Below are positions 25,036 to 35,944 of a stretch of 64,000 nucleotides of DNA, piece by piece; the stretch's first letter is position 1, and every line of letters starts with the position of its first letter. The notes under the pieces are model-generated. The model was not told the DNA's origin, ran no database searches, and was given only the letters and a program-made list of their open reading frames with translations. The translations under genes were made by a program, and so were the position numbers. The DNA comes from Balanoglossus misakiensis (Eukaryota; Hemichordata): the NCBI GenBank assembly GCA_040954595.2, contig CM082598.2, positions 2,790,001 to 2,854,000 of the forward strand, read 5' to 3'.

Positions 25036-25758
25036 TTACAGCGTTCCATGTCTGTCGATAACAATCTTCGGCAAGGCTTCGATTCCTCTGGTACCACGCC
25101 TCAGAACGTCTCTGTTCCTCTTCCTCGATTGGTTCGAACGCCTGATCTTCGCCGCCCTCAGCAGCTGCGACGCCAGGGTGGGTGCAACCAGGCTGGCCGT
25201 GGTCAGCTCCACCACGGGAAGGCTCTCGTAGCTGGCGGCCGCCGCCACGTTGCGCGCCCGTATAGAGTGGCACATCCCGCAGCTGTTGGGCCCGAGGACA
25301 TCGCAGAAGTGGTCGGACTTGGCCAGGTGTTTCTCGTTGAACCGCCAGCACGACGGCCGCTGTCCCTGCCTCTTCTGTCGCCTCTTCCGCCGCCTGCGAC
25401 TGGACTTGCGCGATCTCGGCTTCGCCGTGAGGTCGATCCCCGCCAGACGGGGAAGGAGACCATGGTCTACATCCCAGTCGACGTTGGTGTGTTGCTTGAT
25501 TTTCCCCTCTCCGAAGAAATCAACCTCCGGGCTGTAGAAGTATCTATCGCTGTAAATAGAACGTTTATCCATTCTATTTTGTGACATCAAAATCGGTTGG
25601 TCACCATTCGGGTTCCACATGGGCGTTTTCGGCCTTCTTTCTTTCCTCTTTCTCGGGTCAACGATGATGGCGTACTTAGTACATGGGATCGGCGGAAGTT
25701 TAGTTGTCTCACAATCAAGCTGGCCTTCTCGGCGATAGGACGAACCAAAACCGTCCAT
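25036..25758 (-). CDS. FCDVLG-CxxC family protein, paralogue 1 (240 aa)
   Basis: The ATG at 25756-25758 follows a splice acceptor (gtcgtttacag) by two bases, so the coding region is a single exon behind a 5'-UTR intron. The protein has no family I recognise. It shares blocks with the frames at 27753 and 35006: K-L-P-P-I-P-C-T-K-Y at residues 20-29, I-Y-S-D-R-Y-x3-E-V at 68-79, and the cysteine signature F-C-D-V-L-G-P-N-S-C-G-M-C at 151-163, preceded by Cys137. The C-x7-C-x2-C spacing is identical in all three and suggests a metal-binding knuckle. Between them lies a very basic run (residues 115-130, mostly Arg and Lys). Two candidate X-boxes sit about 1.1 kb upstream. No signal peptide or membrane helix. 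Confidence 0.75.
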   Translation of the reverse strand: MDGFGSSYRREGQLDCETTKLPPIPCTKYAIIVDPRKRKERRPKTPMWNPNGDQPILMSQNRMDKRSIYSDRYFYSPEVDFFGEGKIKQHTNVDWDVDHGLLPRLAGIDLTAKPRSRKSSRRRRKRRQKRQGQRPSCWRFNEKHLAKSDHFCDVLGPNSCGMCHSIRARNVAAAASYESLPVVELTTASLVAPTLASQLLRAAKIRRSNQSRKRNRDVLRRGTRGIEALPKIVIDRHGTL

Positions 25759-27752
25759 TTCTGTAAACGACGAACAAATCCATATGCACGATCATAAATA
25801 TGATACGCAATGACCCGAATAATTCATTTAAATAGCTTGTCATGTGTGCAAAATTCAATTTTCCTCGGCGCAAGCTACACGTGCAAGACTTGTCACCAGC
25901 GAAATCAGTGTTATGTATCCATGCGCGTGCCACATCACCGCTGTCAACATAAGCTAATCAAAGAGGCCGTCAATTGAAAGGTGTAAAACCTCCTGAAAAC
26001 GGCCGTAGATTCACTTAACGTGATAAACGCGTAAGGATATTTTTATGCTACAATACGTAAAACAACCGCAGAGAAAAGAGCTCCCCAGGGGACCAACGAG
26101 GCGATATACAATACCCATACGCGGGTCTCGTTTTTCAGTAGAACAAAAGGCTTGTGAAGTTAAAAACAAACTTGCGCTTGTCACAATACCGAATGTAGGG
26201 CTGCACTGAGTCACAAAGACACGATATTTGTTACAGTAGCTTATGGTCAATATTTCGTAAATTGCGTCATTTTGTTGAGAACTTGTCTCTGTTTGCTAAA
26301 TATCCGTTTAATTCGTGCAGTTTGTGTTGTCACAATGATTTGCGCATTGCCTACACTTTTCGCCTACACTTTTCGTCATATGACCGAGAGTTAAAAACTT
26401 CAATGTTTTGCAGTTGAGCTGTTGTAAATAATAAAAATGCAAATTTTTGTCTTCGAGGAATATTAGACTAAAGAATTGAATATATTTTGTATGATTTATC
26501 AGATTTTTGACGGTGTTTAAGTTGTGTAACGATCTGGGCTGAAATATACCAGGGTATTTGGAGAAGTAAATGTCCTACCTGTGAAACTATGGCTTCCTTC
26601 TCTCCTTGTAAATATACCAAGAAGCAGTTTCGCCAACTCAAGGTGCGTCGTTGTTTACGAGAAACGAACAGGTGATCTCGGCGGGGTAGTCACTCATGTC
26701 CACAAGGTCATAAATAATTAAGCAGCTTAAAAGGTTCTTAAAGTGGCGATAAAGAGCATATCGCGGGGAAAAAGTAACGCTTTCTGGATTCGCATCAGAA
26801 AGCAGTTAATCATGGCGGGACCAAGTTGTTTACGAACGTCGGTTGCCTGAGAAACCGAGAGATGTCATTTCAACTAACTTTATTGTGTGCGCGCGAAGTT
26901 TGATACAGCGCGGCGAAAAGCGATCTTACCGTTGCCTTGCAACAGGTGGTATACGAGTCTTAATTTGCATGCGGCCAGTCTCGGCTGCCTGAAAGTTTAC
27001 TGCAGTGACCTCCAGTGACTTTTTAAGGTGTCAATTTGCGCGGCCAGTAGAAACTGGATTTTAACGCTCAGGGCAGAAAAGAAGTTCTCTTCCCAATATT
27101 TTGATTTACTTTTCAAAATCTGTAATTTATGATGATATAATCTGTAGGTGACAAACGTCGTTAAAATAAATGTATTATATTTTCTGCATCCTCAGACAAC
27201 ATATACTCTAGAACAAATGGGAAAGAATAAACAGAGTCCATTGTTACATAAAATAGATAGAGTCACAGTCTGTATATTGAAAGCAAGGACATTTCTTTGC
27301 CATTTTTTGACCAAAACTAACATATTCTAGAAAATCAACCATTATGATTTTTGATATTGGCCATGTTACATTCCAACTGCGTTTACGTGTACATCCCTGC
27401 GATTCTCAGTTCCACAATAACGAATTATTCCTATTTTCAAAGATTTGTACTTCCCCTGGCAAAGAAATGGCGTACTGAGTTAAGAGAACTTTAAACAAAA
27501 GTGTTCGAGTCAGGATATACGGCTACAATGAATGGCGCCCGATTCCAATTCATGGGATATGGATAAGCCCGAAGTGAAGCTTTGGATCATAAAGGGAATC
27601 GGATTATTGGTCAAGTAATATTGCCACGTAAAGTGGGGTGGGTTTGGTGAATGGTTTAAAGTGGGGTTTCTTGTCCATGCCACAAGTATGACAGGTCTAT
27701 TATGACCTTTGTCACTGTTTTTGTATACTAATGCAGACAATAGCAGAGTCAT
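25759..27752. other. Upstream region of paralogue 1
   Basis: No coding region recognised. The block 26750-27000 is richer in G+C and carries two X-box-like sites, so it is the likely promoter and first non-coding exon of the 25036-25758 gene. Confidence 0.45.
26842..26943. promoter_or_regulatory. Pair of X-box-like (RFX) sites
   Basis: GTTGCCTGAGAAAC (26842-26855) fits RYYNYY-N2-RRNRAC. GTTGCCTTGCAAC (26931-26943) is a palindromic variant with GTTGC and GCAAC half sites. Both are 1.1-1.2 kb upstream of the start of the minus-strand gene at 25758, which has an acceptor right before its ATG. Confidence 0.45.
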
Positions 27753-28598
27753 CTAGATCGTTGGTGGCGCTATATGCCAATCGATGGGACTGTTGGCTGG
27801 GGCGGGGCGTTCTGGTATGTCGTCCACGAACCGGACTCGTGACGAGCGGGAGGACATGGTCCGTGGTTTCCTCATCACACGGCGGTGGATTTCGTTGTCG
27901 GTGACACAGTCTCGAATCTGGAACAGTTTTCGGGGCGTGCTCCCCGAGTGCGAGTGAGTCGACGGGGTTGGGCTCTCGTTCCCCAAGGATTGTGACATCT
28001 GCTGCCGGCTGGCTTCCACCGAAGTCAGGTGTCGCTTGTTGCCGGCGGCTAGCCGTGTCTCGGCGCACAGCGTGCGGGGGTTGATCTCCCTGGCCGGCGG
28101 GAAGGTGCGGATGTAGTCGAACTCGTTCTCCAGTCTCTTCTTCTCGCGCATGCAGTCCCGGCAGGAGTACACCCCGAGCACCTCGCAGAACTCCTTGGCC
28201 GATCTGTGCCGCGGTATGCTCGTGATTCTCGTCGGGGTCTCAGTCAAACCGGTGCGGCCGCAAATTTGCCCGCGACGCTGAAGTTGACACAGGCAGCAGT
28301 CGCCACTCTTTCTGAACCCGCTCTTCACGCGCTCATTCGGAAGTCGAGACATCTGACTGGTCGCATCGTTTATCACCGGCAACTTCTCCGGCGGAGGGCG
28401 CCCTTCTAGTCCGTATTTCACGACTTTACTCCTCTCGATAAACTCCGTCAAGGATCTCCTCATTTGAAATATGTCGTATTTAATCTCGTGGTCATTCTTT
28501 TTTCGAGGTGAGGTGGCGCTCTCAATCTCGAATGGTCCAAACGGGTGAACTGGAAAGGTGACGATCTGTGCTCGACGGCCCTGATAGACTTGCTGCAT
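27753..28598 (-). CDS. FCDVLG-CxxC family protein, paralogue 2 (281 aa)
   Basis: The start is the ATG at 28596-28598 (A at -3). The single open exon is G+C-rich. It shares the cysteine signature with its two neighbours (F-C-E-V-L-G-V-Y-S-C-R-D-C at residues 137-149, C-x7-C-x2-C) and the short K-L-P-V-I block at 72-76. It lacks the longer I-P-C-[ST]-K-Y extension and the Y-x2-R-Y block. Instead it has an extra Cys cluster, C-C-L-C-x8-C at 101-113, which could complete a second metal site. Near the C-terminus, S-S-R-V-R-F-V-D-D (RVRF at 254-257) is a strong phosphatase-1 docking motif. The rest is Ser/Arg/Pro-rich. Function unknown. A divergent small frame starts 146 bp away on the plus strand. 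Confidence 0.72.
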   Translation of the reverse strand: MQQVYQGRRAQIVTFPVHPFGPFEIESATSPRKKNDHEIKYDIFQMRRSLTEFIERSKVVKYGLEGRPPPEKLPVINDATSQMSRLPNERVKSGFRKSGDCCLCQLQRRGQICGRTGLTETPTRITSIPRHRSAKEFCEVLGVYSCRDCMREKKRLENEFDYIRTFPPAREINPRTLCAETRLAAGNKRHLTSVEASRQQMSQSLGNESPTPSTHSHSGSTPRKLFQIRDCVTDNEIHRRVMRKPRTMSSRSSRVRFVDDIPERPAPANSPIDWHIAPPTI

Positions 28599-28744
28599 GA
28601 TGTCGCCCTCTACAGTTCAGCTTCAAGAGAAAAATCTCGACCACAAATTCAGTCGTCTTGGTCTTCTGTGCGTTCACATTTATCTAGCGGAAGAATTGAA
28701 TAGATACATTCCAGTTTTTCTTGGGTAAAATTAATATATGATCG

Positions 28745-28999
28745 ATGGAAATACCTCATAAGTACGCCAATTGCTGTGTAAACCCACAGCCTTATGAAAT
28801 TCCAAACAAAGCTGACGACAATTTTAGCCCGAGGACACTACAAAATTTGACCAATATTATCAAAACTTCAGTGACGTCATTTCAGAGACGTACCAAAAAT
28901 TACGTCACAGACGCATCCACGCGACAATCCCCGAAGCCAATTCAGGTCACATTCCATCACCGCAAAAAGGAATTGTTTGTCCGAACTGGTAATCGTTAA
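28745..28999 (+). CDS. Possible small protein divergent from paralogue 2 (84 aa)
   Basis: An 84-codon frame starts 146 bp from, and divergent to, the 28598 start, so the two could share a bidirectional promoter. It is polar and basic (ends K-K-E-L-F-V-R-T-G-N-R) with no recognised domain. The ATG context is weak (T at -3). It could be chance. Confidence 0.25.
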   Translation: MEIPHKYANCCVNPQPYEIPNKADDNFSPRTLQNLTNIIKTSVTSFQRRTKNYVTDASTRQSPKPIQVTFHHRKKELFVRTGNR

Positions 29000-31316
29000 C
29001 TTTTCACTTAACACAAATACCAGTCTGACACTAAATGGCTCCGTAATGCATATTTAGTATTAAGACATTCGTGCGTCGCTGTAATTGCGTGGAAACCAAG
29101 GTATTTATCGGGCGGGCATTGCGCTCCATAACACTGGTTCCAAGTTCAATGAGACAGCGATTTTGTCTTGGTCTCAGTGTCCACTGGATTATGTTGAAAT
29201 TTATAAGCTTAAGATCATCGCCCCAGTCTGTAAGTCAGTGTGTATACCTTTAGCGAGCGCATACATTCTTTGCCGCTACCAAAAGGCATGGACAGACTTT
29301 AGCAAATTTTAGTTTTGTGAGTCCGCGACACCATTCATGCAAAAACCGACCAGGGTGTGTTCACTCTCGCACACGTTTGACCGCGGTCACTCGTTTGACA
29401 ACGTAAATTTATACAAGTAAAAAAAAGTCAGCCTTGCTTGGTTTTTGTCGGACCCGACTTGAGGTATGTTTATAGTTACACTAACGACAGGCCCAGAAAC
29501 AGACTGACACAAAGAATGTCTGTAGTCAGCCTGAATGGCTACAGGTAGGATTACCTGTAGATCTAGATACTTAGGGTACTTTACTAACATATGTAGCTAC
29601 CGGTCAAATTCCATGCGTCGACCGGAGAGGGTGTATAACCTTTGTCGTTGAAAAAAAACAAAGGCTTTCCAGCCAGAACAGCGAGAATTTATGGTGTGAA
29701 TTTTTCTCACCTGGTCAGAGACGCATACTGGTCCATTTTGTGTGCGTGTGGGCTACTTAATTTAACGCCGTCAGCTTGATTGCAGACGCAGCCACGGAAT
29801 TGGGCGCTGGACGGGGTAGACGCGCGCGTCAGATTAAACAGAAGCGCGTCTCACACCACGCACAACACCCCCGAGCGAACTCTGCTGCGGCTTGGCAACC
29901 AACTCGTCGCCCGTGTCACCGACGGCCTGACCCAGCCAGCGCTAGCCATTCGCGAAGGGCACCTCACAAGTGTTTCCTTATCAAACAGCAAACAATAAAC
30001 GCATTGCTTTGTGTGCGTCAATATTGTGAGCGTAAACAGTGGGCGACTCAATATATATGCCAAACACAGTAGACTGACTGCCTTTCATTTGTTGAATTCT
30101 ATAGTGGGCCTGATGCCGCCACCGTGGTTACGACCAACGCCGCGTCCTTTCATCGCGTCATTTCGCGACCACCAGACAAATTTTTCCACCAATTACTTTA
30201 GATTACAATTCTCAAGTGCTGTTTTTTCTCTTCTCCAGTAATTGTCCCCGGTGGTCCCAAAGATTTGCGAGACAGACGAGGGAAATTGATATTTCATGAC
30301 TTTTTAAAGACAGAACGTCTTACCCACCAATCGATCATAAGTCAACAACCAAAGAAATCAATAATTTTCCGTATGACAAAATAAATCTTTTGAAACTCAG
30401 ACACGAGGCAGGAAGTTAACACTATAGATCCACAGAATAAAAAGTAAACATGGAAATCGCTATTGACTTTACATCGACGCATTTATTCTATGAGAAAACA
30501 GTCTCTCTGATATTTGTGAAACAGAGCTCTGGGGGGGTGTTACAGGGTTACAGCCAATACTGATCACATCAGTGAATGCAAGGCCTTAACATTTTAAAAC
30601 AATGGAGGACGATGTGTAATAACAAGTCGATTCCCCTAAATATTTTCTATATATTCTGGTGAAAGTTACGTCAATCTGGTTCGCCATTTAACGGATCGAT
30701 TTGCCAAGTTTTGGCGAACACTTTCGAACGCAATGGTGTTCACATGAGCTACAGTCACGACTAGCGCCCTCATGGATCATCCAATTGATTTCTTTTGTTA
30801 CTGACAGGTACGTCAGCGATCCATGGACTTTCCACTGTCGCCATATTGTCGGCCAATCACTTTATCATCGTGCTGGCTGCATTTACATAAACTTATTCTT
30901 TTCTAGTCATTTCAGAGCTGTACATGCGCACCAAATTGCAGACCAATTCGATCAGACACGCACATACACAGCGTGACAGATATCGGTATGAACATTATCT
31001 CGCGTGTGTCAACACGTGGGGAAAAAAAACTCGCCATGGTCAGATCTGCAGGGACTACAAAAGTCACACTGTTTGAAAGCAATGTAAAATCATGGTAAAC
31101 GCATGTCAACGAAATACCAGGATGTAGGGGTCACACATATGGGTCATGACACAGGCATATTTAAATGATCAGTCGAATATATTCAACACTGCGGAGGGGA
31201 GGTCAAATTTTAGAAAAAAGTGAAATTTGGCATGTCTACATCTGCTTATTCAGCTTCTCATGTGAATTTTTTTTAAAGGAATTTTCATGGTAAAATAGGG
31301 CAACGCGGCGAGACAG

Positions 31317-31530
31317 TGTACTGACCCGAATGAATCGGATCCCGTGAGGAGTACGGTGCCCAGAGTACACGTATCATGCGCCACGTTACCCGACTTTGCG
31401 GTGAAAATTGGGGAGTTCTCGAGCTCCTTCGGCTAAATGTTCAGAGATACTGTAGTTGTAGGAATCAGTATAGTACACTGTGTTAGCCGCTATACTGATT
31501 ATTATACGCTTCCAACAGTGGTGACCCCAT
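31317..31530 (+). mobile_element. Candidate LTR plus primer-binding site of a gypsy-type retrotransposon remnant
   Basis: A segment beginning TGTACTGACC and ending CTTCCAACA (31317-31517) has the TG...CA ends of a short LTR. It is followed one base later by TGGTGACCCC (31519-31528), a sequence typical of the tRNA primer-binding site just inside the 5' LTR of Ty3/gypsy elements. No gag or pol frame follows and no second LTR was found, so this is at most a truncated remnant. Confidence 0.35.
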
Positions 31531-32761
31531 TCGCAACGGGGCTGGGTTTTCCCCTCGCTCGAGCAGAAAGATAAACCGCTTCATTACCGCTGGACCAAGA
31601 CATCATCCGCTGCTTCCTGAGGCGTGTGTGCCCGATCACGTGGCGTGCCGCTCTTTTATACATGATGATGAACACCTGTCACGCGCCTAATAAGGAAATG
31701 ACGGCGCCCTCATTTGTCAAAACCGTATCGCGTCTGACCAGGTGACTTGGTGATGTTAGCGTCGCTTCCATAATACAATACAGACGCGATTATGAAAGAG
31801 CAGTACACACCAAATTTTGAAACTGGGTTATACTATTACTAGTAAAGGATTTGAATCTAGGTTTTGATTTTCCGGATAAAGTGTTACTTTGATTATTTCC
31901 AAATTAAGAGATCTAGGCCTTCATAGAATCAATATGTTGTCAATTAATTCTTTGAAAATACGAGTCGACGTTTTAGCCACATCAAAAGGTAGAAATACTT
32001 TGAATTAGCCATGTAGAACATTTCTAGCAGTCGTGTAGGTAAGTGCACTTCACTTATGTGAAATTTTATTGGAGATATCTTTGATCGTTGCGATGGTCAA
32101 AGACAATTTCGGCATCGTTAAAGTATACAACAATGATAGATGAATAAATCGTGATTGTAAACCGTTTGAACAGCGGCCTAAGTATATTGACAGTCGCTGG
32201 TATCCATTAGCCCGTTGAAAGCAAAGTGGCAAAGTGCCTGTTTTTATATCATATGAGGCAGGATATGCTCTTGTTGAGTAAATATGTTCAGTGTCAAGTT
32301 CGCACTTGGCCATGATTGATATCGACGTTGCTCAAACAAAGGTCGCTTATATTCTAATCACAACACTGATTCTATTTCAGTTTGTGCCCCAGTTTATCAT
32401 TATTCCTTTATTTAAAGGGACAAATTTCTCTCAACGTGACAACGAATTGAATAGAGTATTGGAATATGCAGGCGGCCGCGAACTGCGATCGCGTTTAAGA
32501 GCAACATATTGAAATTATCATTTACATGTAAATAGAGAGCACGTGTTACGAGACGTTTGATATTGATTTGGTTTCAACCCACACAGTGCGATAATTACAG
32601 TCTTTTAACTTTTTAATAATGGGAAAATGACGACCTGTGACCAACAAGTTACCCTCCAAACATTAATCTATTATTTGCTGCTGACTATCGATCCACTTTT
32701 ATTGAAACCCTCTCATCAAAGTGGCATTTATTGCGTCCGTTGTCGTGCCTACGCGGATGTC

Positions 32762-32775
32762 GTTTCCATGGCAAT
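32762..32775. promoter_or_regulatory. X-box-like (RFX) element
   Basis: GTTTCCATGGCAAT differs from a full X-box only at the last base. No gene is adjacent. Confidence 0.25.
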
Positions 32776-32931
32776 GTCTTTGACAAGTCGCAGCACACCG
32801 CGAGTCGGTGTACACTGAGTGTATCGCCTGAAATGAACAACGTGCATGGTTGCTATGGTTGTTTTCTCCTGAAAAGAAAGATTGAAAGCCTTATAACAAG
32901 TTATTATTTGCCTCGATTGAAGAGCTTGATA

Positions 32932-33004
32932 ACTCTCTCTCTCTCCCCCCTATCTCTTTCCCCCTCTCTCTCTCTCTCCCTCTCTCTCTGTCAATCTCTC
33001 TCTC
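32932..33004. repeat. (CT)n-rich microsatellite
   Basis: Interrupted CT and CCCT runs over about 70 bp. Confidence 0.9.
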
Positions 33005-35005
33005 CCCTCCGTGTAGACATTGAATCTGCGTCACACGTCAAATGGCAGCCGTTTTCGCTCACGCACTTGAAAGTGATATCATTAGTTCAGTCAATTGTAG
33101 GACCTGTGTTTGTCTTTGAGGAATAAACACACATGCATGCGTGTAAATAAACCTTTGTGCCTGAACGAGGACCACTTTTGTGATGTCTCCATTCTCTTGG
33201 GTCTTTTCATGAACGAGGCTGAATGTCAGGCCACTGTGTACATAGTATACAATTGATGCGACCGACGAAATGTGTCTGTAGTGAAATGTTGGGAAAACTG
33301 ACTCCAAATAGCTGAAGAGTATTGAATGGTGCTCTCGAATTGGCAATTAACGTCTATTTACCTGTACGGGACGAAGAAGAGGGTACATCGGCGAAACAAT
33401 GGGGCTACTGTGTCCATGAATATTGTATTGTGGACGGGACAAATATTCTACAGTACAGAGAACTTTAAAACGTCCTGAGTCTATAGGTCTCTTGGCCAGT
33501 GCAGAGCCCAGTGTCTCGAAACACGTGTTTCTCAATGCAATCTGCCGAACATATGTCGCTTGTAAACCACCATTTGGCAAATATGTGAACATACATTTTT
33601 TCTTTGCCGCAATTATGCCAATGTTAGTCAATCGCTTGGAGGCTCACAGCGACCCTGACTTGTACCAAATGTACTTGGAATTACTTTCCACCCCAAAAAT
33701 GTCCTCGCCAGTCTAGCCTCGGGGGTTGTTTGCAAGGAAAACGCAATAATCATCACCGCTTGCTCTCCACAACCTCGTGTGGACCACGCGTGCGCAATAC
33801 AAGTTTGAAATCAGTTAATACCAATCAGACGATCATCCTTGACGAGCTTTTATCAGAAAATGTCTGTTCGGCGTGAAATCTTGGTGGTATACGTACAAGA
33901 AAAATTACAAAAGAAACCACAAAATCACTGCAATAATAACATTTTATTAAATTGTATAATGTATGTAGCAGGCGATCAGACAGGTGAAATCTCCGTTTAG
34001 ACTTAAAAATATACCTTTCGTCTTCGACTAAAGGGTTTGCACTTGAGGCAAATACAAGCAAATATACCCTTGTGTCAAGGTAAGATACAGGGCCTATCTA
34101 TAATTAACTTTGAAAAGCTCTTCTGCCCTGCTAAGCAAAATGTGACTGTGGGTTTTCACTCTCAATACAGTAAAAGGCACGAATTGTGTCTCTACTGTGC
34201 TGAGTCTGTATATTGCGTAAGAAATTCAAACTCAAGACAGACATTGTAACAACACTATAAATCTAGCAATCATTGCCTGCACTGTAAATGAAGAAAAAAT
34301 TACTGCGTTTCGTTGTATATTCGAATGATGTAGAAAAATATCCGAATATACGAGTGACGCTGTCGTAATGAAGGCAGAGTTCAATACTTCTCAAAGACTA
34401 GGGAACTGGAATCGCGAATTGAATCGTATACGTCGACGCAAAATGAATGCTGTTTCATAATAAGCGCCAAGCCGACAAAGGTGAGTGCTCTCCAAGCCAG
34501 GTTTATAGTGCGACAATCTCTTGGAAAATAAAGGGACATTAAACAGAGTATAGAACCTCTGAGTAGCGATTAGAAACCATGGCGGGGCATTTCCTAAGTA
34601 CTCCCTCAAACCACCCACAAGCCTTATATCGCTCCTCTGTTAGCATTGTTGTCAAGGATCAGTTCGTATCAAGCATTGTACTATATTGACGACGTCTCAG
34701 ACGAATTTTAAACGCGAATTAAACATTTTCAGGATTTATGCTACAATGGTGTCTGATTAAACGTACTGGGCACTTTTTTCTGTGATTGAATGGTTATACA
34801 TCGCGACAGTGCTCGAAATGTCAAGCCTATTAAAACATTTTGCGTGTTTGTGGCGTCAAACAAAGGCGTGGAAAACTATTAAAAGGATGGTAAATACAGC
34901 CTCGATTACGACTGCCGTGCGTTTGTTGTAAGGAAAACACGCTATATTGTTCGCAGTTGAAATCACTGTATATCTTTGGTGACCTGTGGACAGACATTAC
35001 GTGGT

Positions 35006-35944
35006 TCAGTCGGTGTTTGTGTTAACGTTGCTGCCTATGCTGCTCTCTAGCCGTGGCAGTTTGGAACACAGACACGTCGAGGTTAGAATCTTGCTGTTCT
35101 TCTTTCTGGTGGACCGCTTCTTGGCGTACGCTCCCTTCTGGATCACCCGGGACAGGCTGGATGTGGTCGTGCTCTTCGGGGTGTTCGCCCGTATGATTGG
35201 AAGCATCAGTCGCTCGTGTTTCTTCCTGTTGTAGTAGGCCAGGCAACAGGAGCAGTAGCCCTGCCCGAGCACATCGCAGAACTCCCGCGCCTCCCCTTCG
35301 CACACCGGTGAGCCTTTGCAGACTTTCTTGTGGTCAGGGCTCCGGCAAGTGTTCTTGGTCCGGTATTTCGGTGTCTCGCCGTCCTCATCATCCGCTAGGG
35401 TATCCACGATGACAGCGCCGGTCTCGTACTCGCCTCCGATGTCCTCAATCGGCGGCAACTTAAAAGTCACCCGGGTGACGGCTTTTCCCCTCCGCCGCGA
35501 TTTCCCCCCGCCCGTCACTAACTTCGCGTCCATTCTCACTTCGCTACCGCCGTGAAAACTAATATTGTACTTCTCGATAAGTTGGCGTTCTTTCATCAAG
35601 TCGGTGTTTTTCGGCTGTCCGTCGTCCCAAAGCAGCGGCGGTAAGATTTTCACCTCATCGTGGCCGTACCGCTCAGCGTATAATGTATCCTCGTCAAACT
35701 CGTTGCTATCACCGGCCTCCACGCGACGGAATACCGCCCGCCTCCTTTTCCTCCCGTGAACTCTGGGCACCTTCCAGACGACGGGTCCGCCGCGCCTGCG
35801 CGGTACGCGCATCTTTGGATTACCCAAGATGATATATTTCGAGCAGGGGATGCTGGGTAGTTTTGTCATTGGTGATTCCACGTCGGGATCCAGCAAGCTT
35901 CGATAAGTCGACACGCCATCCGTTTTTAAATTTTTAACTTCCAT
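35006..35944 (-). CDS. FCDVLG-CxxC family protein, paralogue 3 (312 aa)
   Basis: The ATG at 35942-35944 (gaaaATGGaa) was chosen because a splice acceptor (tttttcgtacag, AG at 35982-35983 on the minus strand) lies between it and the earlier in-frame ATG at 36010, which is therefore intronic. Shared blocks: K-L-P-S-I-P-C-S-K-Y at residues 28-37, L-Y-A-E-R-Y-x3-E-V at 88-98, and F-C-D-V-L-G-Q-G-Y-C-S-C-C at 222-234. Extra upstream cysteines are at 200, 209 and 215, giving a cysteine-rich module of about 35 residues. The sequence T-R-V-T-F-K (RVTF at 158-161) is an RVxF-type phosphatase-1 docking motif. Basic clusters lie at 46-51 and 65-69. No enzyme domain, signal peptide or membrane helix. A perfect X-box lies 880 bp upstream. 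Function unknown. Confidence 0.75.
   Translation of the reverse strand: MEVKNLKTDGVSTYRSLLDPDVESPMTKLPSIPCSKYIILGNPKMRVPRRRGGPVVWKVPRVHGRKRRRAVFRRVEAGDSNEFDEDTLYAERYGHDEVKILPPLLWDDGQPKNTDLMKERQLIEKYNISFHGGSEVRMDAKLVTGGGKSRRRGKAVTRVTFKLPPIEDIGGEYETGAVIVDTLADDEDGETPKYRTKNTCRSPDHKKVCKGSPVCEGEAREFCDVLGQGYCSCCLAYYNRKKHERLMLPIIRANTPKSTTTSSLSRVIQKGAYAKKRSTRKKNSKILTSTCLCSKLPRLESSIGSNVNTNTD

Larger units (their letters stand above)
29000..35005. other. Intergenic between paralogues 2 and 3
   Basis: No gene recognised. Contains a candidate LTR remnant at 31317-31530, a CT microsatellite at 32932-33004 and an X-box-like site at 32762-32775. Short frames such as 29776-30072 and 33423-33716 show no domain. 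Confidence 0.5.

Noticed and set aside
33423-33716. 97-codon plus-strand frame, partly hydrophobic
   Set aside because: No domain, no convincing start or splice signals, and an overlapping frame of equal length on the other strand.
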